A model generated the notes under the pieces. The model worked only from the letters and a program-made list of their open reading frames with translations, was not told the origin of the DNA and ran no database searches. From Alphaproteobacteria bacterium (lineage in GTDB: Bacteria > Pseudomonadota > Alphaproteobacteria > ATCC43930 > CGMCC-115725): DNA of 64,000 nt. Position 1 is the first letter of the stretch, and every line of letters begins with the position of its first letter. The stretch is from NCBI GenBank assembly GCA_019240125.1, contig JAFAYW010000109.1, positions 1-64,000 of the forward strand, in the 5' to 3' direction. Positions 53,150-62,093 of this stretch are shown piece by piece. The position numbers and the translations under genes were made by a program.

Positions 53150-53956
53150 ATGAATGCCGCCAAGCGGCAAAATATCTTCAGCCTGCGCAAGGCGCAGCGC
53201 ACCTGGGCGATGGCAGCGATCCACGGCGAGGTGGATCGTTTGGCGCGCCTGCATGACCGGATCGCTGAGCGATTTCGCGATGGCGACCGAATAATCTACC
53301 TCGGCAACTATCTCGGCCGCGGCGAGGCGATCAACGCCACCGTCGAGGAGCTTCTTGATTTCCGGCGCCGCATCCTCGCCAGACCACGCGGTTTCGCCTG
53401 CGACATCGTGTATTTGCGCGGCGCGCAGGAGGAGATGTGGCACAAATTGCTGGAGCTCCAGTTTGCCCCCAATCCGGGCGCGGTGCTTACGTGGATGGTG
53501 CGCGAGGGGATCGAGCCGACCATCCGCGCCTATGGCGGCGATCTGCGGCAGGGATTTGCCGCGACCCGCGACGGGCCACGCACCATTACCCGCTGGACCA
53601 GCGCCCTGCGCGCTGCGATGAATGCCGCGCCCGGACATACGACGCTGTTTACCAGCCTGCGACATGCGGCGGTGACCGAGGATCGTCGCGTGCTTTTTGT
53701 CCATGCCGGTGTCGATGCCAGACAAAAGCTTGAGACGCAGCGTGATGCGTTCTGGTGGGGTGACAGCGATATCCTGACGCTCACCGCGCCATTTGACGGA
53801 TTTCGGCGCGTCGTCCGTGGCTTCGACCGCGAGAGGCGCGGCGTGGTCGAGACCGAGTTCGGCGTCTCACTCGATGCAGGTGCGGGGCGCGGCGGGCGTC
53901 TGCTGGCGGCGGCCTTCGACCCGGACGGCGCTGTCGTCGATCGGTTGGAAATCTGA
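53150..53956 (+). CDS. Metallophosphoesterase-fold protein missing metal ligands
   Basis: 268 residues with the layout of the PPP-type phosphatase/Ap4A hydrolase fold but altered metal motifs. The GDIHG motif reads AAIHGEVD (Asp to Ala), GDYxDRG reads GNYLGRG (both Asp changed), and GNHE reads RGAQEEM (Asn-His lost), while FVHAGVDARQ is kept. It is therefore probably catalytically inactive as a metal phosphatase and may bind a ligand or protein. It follows carD by 40 bp on the same strand and may be co-transcribed. It converges with the SDR gene (3 bp apart). Confidence 0.75.
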   Translation: MNAAKRQNIFSLRKAQRTWAMAAIHGEVDRLARLHDRIAERFRDGDRIIYLGNYLGRGEAINATVEELLDFRRRILARPRGFACDIVYLRGAQEEMWHKLLELQFAPNPGAVLTWMVREGIEPTIRAYGGDLRQGFAATRDGPRTITRWTSALRAAMNAAPGHTTLFTSLRHAAVTEDRRVLFVHAGVDARQKLETQRDAFWWGDSDILTLTAPFDGFRRVVRGFDRERRGVVETEFGVSLDAGAGRGGRLLAAAFDPDGAVVDRLEI

Positions 53957-53959
53957 TCG

Positions 53960-54715
53960 TTAGATAGCGGTGTAGCCGCCATCTACCAGCAGGTCACTGC
54001 CCGTTACAAACGAGGCGGCGTCGCTAGCGAGAAACACAGCCGCGCCGGCGATCTCGTCGGGCATGCCAATGCGGCCCAACAGGTGCTTTGGCCCCATCTC
54101 AGCCTGCGCCGCCTCGAATGAGCCGAACCGATAGGTCATTCGTTGCGTCGCGACAGCGCCCGGCGACAACGTGTTGACCCGGATATTCTGCGGCGCGTGA
54201 TCGATCGCCATCGCCTTGGCAAGTTGGATCAGCGCGCCTTTGGTGGCGCAATAGGCTGGCCGCCCCGCCGCCCCGACACGCCCCATTTGCGATGCAATAA
54301 AGATGATCGAGCCGCCGCCGCCCTGGATCATGTACGGCAAGATGGCGCGGCTCAGCAGAAATGAGCCGGTCAGGTTGATCTCGACGGTGCGATGCCAGTC
54401 GGCGATGGTGATTTCAAGCACCGTGCCGGTCGGATCGTTGGGCGCGGCGCCGCTCACCAGAATATCCAGGCGTCCGAACGCGGCATGCCCGGCCGCGGCG
54501 GCGGCGTGCGTGTGTGCCTCATCGGCGGCATCGCAATGCTGCGAGATCGCCTGGCCGCCGACCTCATTGACCAGTCGCACGGTCTCGGCTGCGCGTCCGG
54601 CGTTGATATCGCAGCACACCAGCGACGCGCCGGCCTTTGCGAAGGCGATGGCTATGGCTCGGCAAATATCGCCGCCGGCACCGCTGATCAGTGCTGTTTT
54701 CCCCGACAATTCCAT
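53960..54715 (-). CDS. Short-chain dehydrogenase/reductase with unusual cofactor motif
   Basis: 251 residues from ATG 54715 (MELSGKTALISGAGGD). SDR catalytic Ser (IIFIASQMG), Tyr and Lys (AYCATKGA) are present and the C-terminus GSDLLVDGGYTAI is typical. The TGxxxGxG cofactor loop, however, reads SGAGGDIC: the second and third Gly are Asp and Cys. NNAG is also altered to SGAA. Cofactor binding may be changed. Substrate unknown. Confidence 0.85.
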   Translation of the reverse strand: MELSGKTALISGAGGDICRAIAIAFAKAGASLVCCDINAGRAAETVRLVNEVGGQAISQHCDAADEAHTHAAAAAGHAAFGRLDILVSGAAPNDPTGTVLEITIADWHRTVEINLTGSFLLSRAILPYMIQGGGGSIIFIASQMGRVGAAGRPAYCATKGALIQLAKAMAIDHAPQNIRVNTLSPGAVATQRMTYRFGSFEAAQAEMGPKHLLGRIGMPDEIAGAAVFLASDAASFVTGSDLLVDGGYTAI

Positions 54716-54743
54716 GAACGATCCTCGGCAGCACACAAGCGCG

Positions 54744-54773
54744 GCGAGATTGCGTTGCTACGCGCGCAATGAC
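54744..54773. repeat. Short dispersed repeat, copy 2 (opposite orientation)
   Basis: GCGAGATTGCGTTGCTACGC continuing to GCAATGAC; its complement aligns with the GTCAT-GCG-AGCGAAGCAATCTCG element at 46659. It lies in the leader region between the SDR and ABC ATPase genes. Confidence 0.5.
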
Positions 54774-54824
54774 AATTCCCTTGGCGCCACTCAAGCGTAG
54801 CAATGCAGCCTCTGTCAGGTCTGC

Positions 54825-55925
54825 CTAAAGCACGAGGTCGGTGCGCGGGTCGATCAGATGCATGTGGTTGAGGTCGGCGACCAGCGGCATGGTTTCGCCG
54901 GCGTTACCGGCGGCCGCCGGATTGACGCGGCCGCACACTTCGACACCGTTGATGATGAAGTACACCATCGTCTCCATGCCCATCGGCTCGACGACATCGA
55001 GCAGCACATCAAATGCGGCACGCCCGGGCGGCAGCGCCTCACCGCGCCGTTCGATCAGGTCCTCCGGGCGGAGGCCGAGGATCAGTTCGCGGCCGGAATG
55101 CGCCTTGTAGCGCGCGACGCGATCCTGCGGCACCGGCAAGGACAGCGTATCCGAGAGCTGTACCTTGAGACCGCCATTCGCCTCGACCAACTGGCATGGG
55201 ATGAAATTCATCCCCGGCGAGCCGATGAACCCGGCGACAAACCGCGTCTTCGGCGCGTGGTAGACCTCCTGCGGACTGCCGATCTGCTCGATATTGCCGC
55301 CATTCATCACAACCACGCGGTCGGCAAGGGTCATCGCCTCGACCTGGTCATGGGTGACGTAGACGGTCGTCGTGGTGACCTTCTGGTGAACCTTCTTGAT
55401 CTCGGTGCGCATCTGCACGCGCAGTTTGGCGTCGAGGTTCGACAGGGGCTCGTCGAACAGGAAGACCTTGGGGTTGCGCACGATCGCGCGGCCCATCGCA
55501 ACGCGCTGGCGCTGGCCGCCCGACAACTGCTTCGGCTGCCGCGCGAGCAGGTCGGTGATGTCGAGGATGCGCGCAGCATTTTCGACCCGTTCCTTGATCT
55601 CCGGCTTGGGGAATTTGCGCAGCCGCAATCCGAACGACATGTTCTCGAACACGGTCATGTGCGGATAGAGCGCGTAGTTCTGGAACACCATCGCAATGTC
55701 GCGGTCCTTGGGCGGCACATCGTTGACCAATTGATCGCCGATGAAGATTTCGCCCGAGGTCGCCTCTTCGAGGCCGGCGATCATCCGCAAGGTCGTGCTT
55801 TTGCCGCAGCCGGAGGGGCCGACCAGGACAATGAACTCGCGGTCGGCGATATCGAGATCGATGCCTCTGACCGCCGGAGTCTTATCGTAATTCTTGACGA
55901 TTTTACGCAACGCGACTTGCGCCAT
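54825..55925 (-). CDS. Sugar ABC transporter ATP-binding protein (UgpC/MalK type)
   Basis: 366 residues. Walker A GPSGCGKSTT, signature LSGGQRQRVAMGRAIV, Walker B VFLFDEPLSNLDAKLR and H-loop VTHDQVEAMTLAD. The C-terminal regulatory OB-like domain (about 240-366, GLRPEDL) is that of carbohydrate importers of the CUT1 class. It follows two permease genes with 6-bp spacing, forming a permease-permease-ATPase operon without a visible binding protein. Confidence 0.93.
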   Translation of the reverse strand: MAQVALRKIVKNYDKTPAVRGIDLDIADREFIVLVGPSGCGKSTTLRMIAGLEEATSGEIFIGDQLVNDVPPKDRDIAMVFQNYALYPHMTVFENMSFGLRLRKFPKPEIKERVENAARILDITDLLARQPKQLSGGQRQRVAMGRAIVRNPKVFLFDEPLSNLDAKLRVQMRTEIKKVHQKVTTTTVYVTHDQVEAMTLADRVVVMNGGNIEQIGSPQEVYHAPKTRFVAGFIGSPGMNFIPCQLVEANGGLKVQLSDTLSLPVPQDRVARYKAHSGRELILGLRPEDLIERRGEALPPGRAAFDVLLDVVEPMGMETMVYFIINGVEVCGRVNPAAAGNAGETMPLVADLNHMHLIDPRTDLVL

Positions 55926-55931
55926 GGTCCT

Positions 55932-56858
55932 CTACCCCTTGGTCGCGCCGGCGGTCAGACCGGCAATGTAATAATCCATCAGGAAGGCATAGATGATCAG
56001 CGGCGGCGCCGCCCCCAGCAGCGCTCCCGTCATGATCTGGCCCCAGTTGTAGACGTCACCCTTGATCAGGGTGGTGACGATCCCAACCGGCAATACGAGC
56101 TGGTCTTCCGAAGTGGTGAAGGCCAGGGGGTAGAGGAAATTCGCCCAGGATACCGTGAAGGCGAAGATCGTCGCCGCGATGATGCCCGGCAGCGCCACGG
56201 GGATGAATACCCGGGTCAATATCTGGAAATAGCTCGCGCCGTCGATGAGCGCCGCCTCGTCCAGTTCTTTCGGAATGCTGGAGAAATAGCCGATCATTAT
56301 CCAGGTGCAGAACGGCACGGTCAGCGTCGGGTAAAGGAAGATCAGCACCCACCAGTGATTGATGAGCTCGATGCCGGTCTTGTCGTGGACCCAGGCGAAG
56401 ATCTTGAAGAGCGGGATGAACAGCAGCGTGTCGGGGATCAGGTAGGTCAGGAACACGCCCGTAGCCAGCGTCGCCGATCCCCAGAACTTCATTCGCGCCA
56501 GTGAGAACGCCGCCAGGATGCTGACGATGATCGACAGCGAGACTACCAGAACCGATACCACCGCCGAGTTCTTAAAGAAGGTCAGAAACGACTTGCTGGA
56601 CAACAGGTTGACGTAATTCTCCAGCGTCGGGTGATAGACCCACCACGGGTTGGTCACAGCCCCGATCTCGGCACTCGATTTGAGCGACGTGATCAGCATG
56701 TAGATCGGCGGCATCAGGAAGAAGACGACGAACAACGAGAGAAAGAAATAAGACCAGTACAGCGCGCGTTTGCGTTCGCGCGAAATGCTGCCGTAGCGGA
56801 CGGCCCCAGGGGCGCCACCGGGGGCGCCCCCGGTGGCGACGGCGGTCGCGGTGCTCAT
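55932..56858 (-). CDS. Sugar ABC transporter permease (MalG/UgpE type)
   Basis: 308 residues, six TM helices. N-terminal RYGSISRERKRALYWSYFFL is followed by FLMPPIYMLITSLKSSAEI. The EAA loop DEAALIDGASYFQILTRVFI fits CUT1 permeases, and TFAFTVSWANFLYPLAFT and LVLPVGIVTTL follow. It is 2 bp from the upstream permease gene and 6 bp before the ATPase gene. Confidence 0.92.
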   Translation of the reverse strand: MSTATAVATGGAPGGAPGAVRYGSISRERKRALYWSYFFLSLFVVFFLMPPIYMLITSLKSSAEIGAVTNPWWVYHPTLENYVNLLSSKSFLTFFKNSAVVSVLVVSLSIIVSILAAFSLARMKFWGSATLATGVFLTYLIPDTLLFIPLFKIFAWVHDKTGIELINHWWVLIFLYPTLTVPFCTWIMIGYFSSIPKELDEAALIDGASYFQILTRVFIPVALPGIIAATIFAFTVSWANFLYPLAFTTSEDQLVLPVGIVTTLIKGDVYNWGQIMTGALLGAAPPLIIYAFLMDYYIAGLTAGATKG

Positions 56859-56860
56859 GC

Positions 56861-57790
56861 TCAGGCCTCGTTGCCGCGCTTGCGGACGTTTCGCAGGATG
56901 AAGATCGCCGCCGTTCCGAGGATCGGAAACATGAACAGCGATACCGAGGCACCAAGCGGCAAGTCATTACCCCAGATGCCCAGCGTGAAGGCCCAGGTCG
57001 CAAAGACATGCGTCTGATCGACCGGGCCGCCATTCGTCAGGATCTTGACGATGTCGAAATTGGCGAAGGTGACGATCAGCGAGAACAGGCCGGTAATCTG
57101 GATGATGTTGCGCATCATCGGCAGGTTCACGTACCAGATCTTCTGAAGCCAGTTGGCGCCGTCAATCGCCGCCGCCTCGTGCAGCTGGTCGGGTACCGAT
57201 TTCAACGCCGCCAGATACATGATCATGAAGAAGGGCGAGCCGACCCAGACATTCACCAGAATGACGCCAAACCGGGCCCAATATGGGTTGCCGAGCCAGG
57301 GGATCGATGGCAGGCCGAGATGCGCGAAGATCCAGTTGAAGGCACTATAGGAAGGGTCGAACAGCCACAACCAGGCCAGCGTGCTCATCGCCGGTGGGAT
57401 CACCCAGGGAATGAGCAGCATGCCGCGCCATTTGCGCTGCCCCTTCAACGGAATGTTGTGGACGAAATGGGCCACGATAAAGCCGATGACGGCCTTGAAG
57501 ATGACAGCGGTTACCGCGAACAGCACCGACTGTTCGACCACCATCCAGAATGTCGATCGCTTGAACAGGAACAGGAAATTGCCGAAGCCGACAAACTTGG
57601 TCATCGACTTGTTCAACGTCGCCAGGTGGATCGCGTAGAACGCGGGATACACCACCAGACAGAGAATGATCGCGATCAATGGCAGCGCCATCAGGAACGC
57701 AACTGTAGACTTGCGCCGCAGGATCGAACGGGCGTTCCCTCTGCGGCCAACCGCCGCGACACGAAGGTCGCTGGCTACGGCATCGGCCAT
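56861..57790 (-). CDS. Sugar ABC transporter permease (MalF/UgpA type)
   Basis: 309 residues from ATG 57790, preferred because AGGAG stands eight bases upstream; a TTG-like longer frame to 57811 is less likely. Six TM helices, with the EAA motif HEAAAIDGANWLQKIWYVNL; the N-terminus MADAVASDLRVAAVGRRG is followed by VAFLMALPLIAIILCLVVYP. First gene of the permease-permease-ATPase operon. The region 57791-57927 should hold its promoter and holds no solute-binding-protein gene. Confidence 0.92.
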   Translation of the reverse strand: MADAVASDLRVAAVGRRGNARSILRRKSTVAFLMALPLIAIILCLVVYPAFYAIHLATLNKSMTKFVGFGNFLFLFKRSTFWMVVEQSVLFAVTAVIFKAVIGFIVAHFVHNIPLKGQRKWRGMLLIPWVIPPAMSTLAWLWLFDPSYSAFNWIFAHLGLPSIPWLGNPYWARFGVILVNVWVGSPFFMIMYLAALKSVPDQLHEAAAIDGANWLQKIWYVNLPMMRNIIQITGLFSLIVTFANFDIVKILTNGGPVDQTHVFATWAFTLGIWGNDLPLGASVSLFMFPILGTAAIFILRNVRKRGNEA

Positions 57791-57927
57791 CTTTATCGCT
57801 CCTAATATCAACGCCGACGGCTACTCGCGAGCGGCCGGCGGCGCGTTACCGATCCTATCGCGTTTGCTTGAGGGTTGCATCAACTCTAACCCAGCCATGC
57901 CAAATTGCCTCACGGGTGCCGGCCGAT

Positions 57928-59766
57928 CTAGGCCTCGCCCTCGGCAGGCGGGGTACCGGGACTGAAAACGCCGGCGTCGTCTTCTCCGAGGCTGCGCCGG
58001 CGTTCAAGTTCCTGCGCATAGCGCCGCAAGGCATAGGCCTCGCTGACATAACCCAGAATGTGCCGGTTTTCGGCAGTATCGACCACTGGCAGGCTTTCCT
58101 GCGCCGTACGGCTGAAGCGAATGAGTGCGGTGCGCAGATCATCGCCGGGCAGCAGAAACGCCGCGCTTCCGGTCACCAGATCGGCGACGCGGCGTGGTTC
58201 GGCATCCGCATCCGGGCGTCCCGCTTCGGCAGGATCGACGGTGCCACAGAGCCGGCCGCCGCTATCGACCACGAAAACCTGCTTGGTGCTGCCGGGGGGA
58301 AACCGCCGCAACATCTCCGCGACCGACTGCTCGCTGGCGATCACCGCCGGATCGCGCCGCATCATCGGCCCGATCTTGATCTCGCCGAACCACCCGATGT
58401 CTTCGGGGCTGCGTATTTTCAGGCCGCGCAAATGGAAGCGCCAGGTGGCAAACGAGTACCCGAACCAGTGGCGTACCGCGAACGCGGCGGTGAGCACCGC
58501 GACCATCACACCGGTGGTCGCCGAGAAGTCGCCGGTGGTTTCCAGCACCAGCATGATCATCGTCACCGGCGCGCCGACGATGGCCGCGGCCACCGCACCC
58601 ATCCCCACCAGGGTATAGAGCACCGGGTCGGGCGCCAGGGAGGGCGCGAAATGCGCCGGCAGCTCGGCGCAGAAATTACCGAACAGGCTGCCGAGGAATA
58701 ATGAGCTGCTGAACAGGCCACCGCGAAATCCCGAGCCGATCGACACGGCGGAGCCAAAGGTCTTGGCGACGATCAGCCCGCCGGCCAACGGCAGCGCGTA
58801 TCCCGAGTGCAATACCTGCAGAATCGCGCCATGGCCGCTGCCCAGAATCTGCGGAAACGGCAGGGCGACGACACCGACAATGGCGCCACCAAGAGCGGGG
58901 CGGCCCCAGCGCGGAACACGCAGGCGCCGAAAGATGCCCTCGGTGCCGGTGACGCCTTTCATCACCAGTACCCCGATCGCCGCCGCGGCGAGACCGATCA
59001 CGAAAAACGCCGGGTAGTCGGGTGGGGAGATCACCATCTGGCGATCCATCACAAAGATCGGATTGGTGCCGACGATTGTCCGCACCGTCAATGCGCCGAC
59101 TAGAGCCGACATGCCGACGGGCGCAAGCGTCTGCAACGTGTAACTGCCGACGATCAGCTCGAAGGCATAGAAGGCGCCGGCCAATGGCGCGTTGAACGCG
59201 GCGGCGATAGCACCGGCAGCGCCGCAGCCGACCAATGTGCGTACGTCGTCACGACGCAACCCGAGATGCCGGCCAAGCCGCGATCCCATCACCGAACCAA
59301 GCTGGGTGTAAGCCGCCTCGAGGCCGACCGAGGCACCAAACCCGCCCGACAGCAGTGTGACCAGGACCAGCCCGAGGCTATCACCCAGAGACATGCGACC
59401 GCCGAACAAGGCATTAGCCTCGATCGCGTCGACCACTTCGCGGGGTCGCCATCGGCGCAGCACGGCGGCGGTGATGCCGACCAGCAACCCGCCGCCGGTC
59501 AGTACCGCGAGGACGCGCAGCCAGGGCAGATCGCCGGCCGAGCTCAGATGCGCCTCGGCGGCCTCGCCAAACGCCACGCCGCGCAACCCATCGAGCAGCA
59601 GGTCGAGCACAAGCACGCCAAGCCCGGCGAGGATCCCGGCAATCATCGCCAGCAGAATCAGAAAGATGTCGCTGTCGCGCAGCCGAGGCTCGGCGGTATT
59701 TGCCGGCCGCAGCTCGACCGCCTGTTCGCCAGAGAGAGCCGGAGAGTCGACCAGTGACGACGCCAT
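57928..59766 (-). CDS. ClC-type chloride channel/antiporter with C-terminal CBS domains
   Basis: 612 residues. The ClC core (about 30-440) has GGFGASVGLEAAYTQLGS, holding the gating Glu, and GCGAAGAIAAAFNAPLAGAFYAFE, plus GSGFRGGLFSSSLFLGSLFG. The C-terminal 150 residues contain two CBS domains (MMRRDPAVIASEQSVAEML; VADLVTGSAAFLLPGDDL with LPVVDTAENRHILGYVSE), which usually bind nucleotides and regulate gating. Whether it is a channel or a H+/Cl- exchanger cannot be said. It is alone on its strand here. Confidence 0.93.
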   Translation of the reverse strand: MASSLVDSPALSGEQAVELRPANTAEPRLRDSDIFLILLAMIAGILAGLGVLVLDLLLDGLRGVAFGEAAEAHLSSAGDLPWLRVLAVLTGGGLLVGITAAVLRRWRPREVVDAIEANALFGGRMSLGDSLGLVLVTLLSGGFGASVGLEAAYTQLGSVMGSRLGRHLGLRRDDVRTLVGCGAAGAIAAAFNAPLAGAFYAFELIVGSYTLQTLAPVGMSALVGALTVRTIVGTNPIFVMDRQMVISPPDYPAFFVIGLAAAAIGVLVMKGVTGTEGIFRRLRVPRWGRPALGGAIVGVVALPFPQILGSGHGAILQVLHSGYALPLAGGLIVAKTFGSAVSIGSGFRGGLFSSSLFLGSLFGNFCAELPAHFAPSLAPDPVLYTLVGMGAVAAAIVGAPVTMIMLVLETTGDFSATTGVMVAVLTAAFAVRHWFGYSFATWRFHLRGLKIRSPEDIGWFGEIKIGPMMRRDPAVIASEQSVAEMLRRFPPGSTKQVFVVDSGGRLCGTVDPAEAGRPDADAEPRRVADLVTGSAAFLLPGDDLRTALIRFSRTAQESLPVVDTAENRHILGYVSEAYALRRYAQELERRRSLGEDDAGVFSPGTPPAEGEA

Positions 59767-59795
59767 GATCCGCCTCGCGTCGGCGCGACGCCGCG

Positions 59796-60887
59796 TTACC
59801 GCTCGGTCAGTTTGAGCTCGATGCGCCGGTTGCGGCTGAAAGCATCGTCACCCGTCCCGGAATCGAGCGGCTGGTTGTCGGCAAATCCGGCGGCGACCAA
59901 CCGGTTCGCCGGAATGCCCTGCGAGATCATATACCGCACAACCGAGATCGCGCGTGCCGCCGACAGTTCCCAATTGGAGGCGAACAGCGCATTGCTGATC
60001 GGCCGCCTGTCGGTGTGCCCGTCGACGCGCATCACCCAGTTGATGTCGGTCGGGATTTTCGCGGAGATCTCCTTCAGAGCGCCGATAACCGGGTCAAGCT
60101 GCTGTTTCGCGGCATCGCTGAGATCGGCGTTGCCGGGGGTGAACAGCACCTCTGACTGGAACACAAAGCGGTCGCCGACGATGTGGATATCCGGGCGATC
60201 GCCGATCACCTCGCGCAGCCGGCCGAAGAACTCGGAACGAAACCTTGCCAGCTCCTGCACCTTGTTGGCGAGCGCCAGGTTCAGGCGTTTGCCCAGTTCG
60301 GCGATCTGGGTCTGCTGATCCTTGACCTTGGCATCTGACAGGTCGAGCGCCGCTGAGATTTTCGCCAGCTGGTCGCGCAAGGCCGCGACCGATGCGCTCA
60401 ACTGCTCGACCTGGGCCCTCGCGGCGGCGCTGATCTGCTGCTCGGCGGTCAGCGCCTTTTCCGCGGTGGTGGCACGATCGCGCAACACGCCAAGCTGCGA
60501 CAGCGCATCCTGCAACTGACCTGTGGTCTGCGCTGTCGTCGCCGTCTGCTGCGCCAATTGCGTGTTGAGGCTGGCGACCTGGCCCTTCAGCGAGTCGCGC
60601 TCGGCAGCAATTGCCGACAACTGCTCTGTCAGCGCGGTGTTGCTGGCTTGCAGCTTCTCGTTGGCGCCGCGTTCCAACGACAGCAGGTCGGCGAGCTGGC
60701 TGACCTGCTGCTGGAGGTCTTTGAGCGCCTTGTCGCGGCCCGACAGTGCGTCGGACAGCATGAATTGTCCGGCGGTAAAGACCAGCAGAATGAAGATGAT
60801 GACCATCAACAGCTGCGCCAGGGCGTCGACAAAACCCGGCCAGATATCGATGCTGGAACGCCGCGCGCGGCGGCTGGCGAGCGGCAT
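59796..60887 (-). CDS. MotB/OmpA-like peptidoglycan-binding membrane protein
   Basis: 363 residues. A single TM helix near residues 25-45 (LAQLLMVIIFILLVFTAGQF), preceded by Asp18-like SIDIWPGFVDALAQ as in MotB/TolR-type stators, then a long coiled coil (about 55-200, Gln/Leu/Ala-rich), then an OmpA domain (about 240-363: FTPGNADLSDAAKQQLDPVI, RVDGHTDRRPI, ARAISVVRYM, NRRIELKL) that binds peptidoglycan. It is 3 bp after the MotA/ExbB-like gene. The two form an ion-driven or tethering complex; the physiological role is unknown. Confidence 0.87.
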   Translation of the reverse strand: MPLASRRARRSSIDIWPGFVDALAQLLMVIIFILLVFTAGQFMLSDALSGRDKALKDLQQQVSQLADLLSLERGANEKLQASNTALTEQLSAIAAERDSLKGQVASLNTQLAQQTATTAQTTGQLQDALSQLGVLRDRATTAEKALTAEQQISAAARAQVEQLSASVAALRDQLAKISAALDLSDAKVKDQQTQIAELGKRLNLALANKVQELARFRSEFFGRLREVIGDRPDIHIVGDRFVFQSEVLFTPGNADLSDAAKQQLDPVIGALKEISAKIPTDINWVMRVDGHTDRRPISNALFASNWELSAARAISVVRYMISQGIPANRLVAAGFADNQPLDSGTGDDAFSRNRRIELKLTER

Positions 60888-60890
60888 TAT

Positions 60891-62093
60891 TCAGCGCGTG
60901 CCTTCCTCGGCGAGTGCGGCGATGGTGCGCGCCAGCAGGCGGATCTCGCTGCGCACCTCCTGCATGGTCTGCACTCGGCCCTCGGGCAGGTCCTCGCTGA
61001 GCCGCGCGATATAGGCCTCGATATTGCGCAGGTGGGTGCGCAGGACATCGTCGCTTCCGAGCGAATTCTCCGCCACCGACGCCAGCCGGGCGAGCGATGG
61101 TTTCAATTCCATCTGGTTTTCCGCGAGCCGCAGCATCAGCAGCTGGCCCGCCTTCATATGCTCGCTCAGAGTGCCGAGCCGATCGGTCAGTCCGACCAGC
61201 GTGTTGTTGCTGCTGATACGGCTTTCCTCGCTGCGCGCCAGGGTACGCTGCAGGTTCTCCATGCTGTCGGCGGTCTGCTCCAGCAGCGCGTGCAGATAGG
61301 CCGGCAACGAGCCGTCGCCGCCCTCGCCAAGCGGGCCGGATGACAGCCGCGTATAAGTCGACAGCCACTCTTCCAGATCGTTGTAGAACCGGTTCTGCGC
61401 CTGCCCCGCCTGCAGATCGAGAAAACCGAGCACCAGGCTTCCAGCCAGTCCGAACAGCGACGAGCTGAATGCGGTGGACATGCCATGCAGCGGCGTCTCG
61501 AGGCCGCTCTTGAGGTTCGCGAAGGCACGCGTCAGGTCGCCGCCGCCGACATCCAGCGCCCCAATCACGCCGCCGACCGAGCGCACTGTTTCGAGCAGGC
61601 CGTAAAACGTGCCCAGCAATCCCAGAAACACCAATACCCCGATCAGATAGCGCGAGGTTTCCCGCGTTTCGTCGAGGCGCGAGGCGATACCGTCAAGCAG
61701 CGTCTGCATCGAGGTTGCCGACAGCGTCACACGCCCGCTCTGACGCCGACCCAGCATGCGTGCCATCGGTGCGAGCAGTCGGGGTGTCGCCCCCGGTGGC
61801 GCGGTCAAATCACGAGCGGCGAGACGATCGCGGAAGCTTTCGATCCACTCGGTGGCTGGCTCCAAGGTCAGCACCTGGCGGAAAATATAGACCACACCGG
61901 CGGCAAGGACGCCGAGGATCACGCCATTGACTGCCGGATTGCCCATAAATGCGGTCAGCAACGGGCTGCCGAGCGCGACCGCAAGGACTGCCACCAGTAC
62001 CAGGAACACCGCCATCCGGATCAGGATCCGGTACGGGCGGCTCATCTCACGCCGAGCGTCTGGCGCGGCCTCGACGATTTCGCGGTCAGCCAT
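60891..62093 (-). CDS. MotA/TolQ/ExbB-like proton-channel-family protein
   Basis: 400 residues with TM helices near 28-48 and 55-75 and the conserved MotA/ExbB pair later (SRYLIGVLVFLGLLGTFYGL; GMSTAFSSSLFGLAGSLVLG). The last 150 residues form a helical cytoplasmic tail (SDDVLRTHLRNIEAYIARL). It pairs with the OmpA-like gene directly downstream. The N-terminal ATG 62093 overlaps the stop of a small upstream ORF by 8 bp. Confidence 0.85.
   Translation of the reverse strand: MADREIVEAAPDARREMSRPYRILIRMAVFLVLVAVLAVALGSPLLTAFMGNPAVNGVILGVLAAGVVYIFRQVLTLEPATEWIESFRDRLAARDLTAPPGATPRLLAPMARMLGRRQSGRVTLSATSMQTLLDGIASRLDETRETSRYLIGVLVFLGLLGTFYGLLETVRSVGGVIGALDVGGGDLTRAFANLKSGLETPLHGMSTAFSSSLFGLAGSLVLGFLDLQAGQAQNRFYNDLEEWLSTYTRLSSGPLGEGGDGSLPAYLHALLEQTADSMENLQRTLARSEESRISSNNTLVGLTDRLGTLSEHMKAGQLLMLRLAENQMELKPSLARLASVAENSLGSDDVLRTHLRNIEAYIARLSEDLPEGRVQTMQEVRSEIRLLARTIAALAEEGTR

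Noticed and set aside
59796-62093. Zorya-type anti-phage system (ZorA/ZorB)
   Set aside because: The pair shares the MotA/MotB-like layout, but no ZorC/D/E-type gene is beside it and the neighbours are housekeeping genes (suhB, efp).
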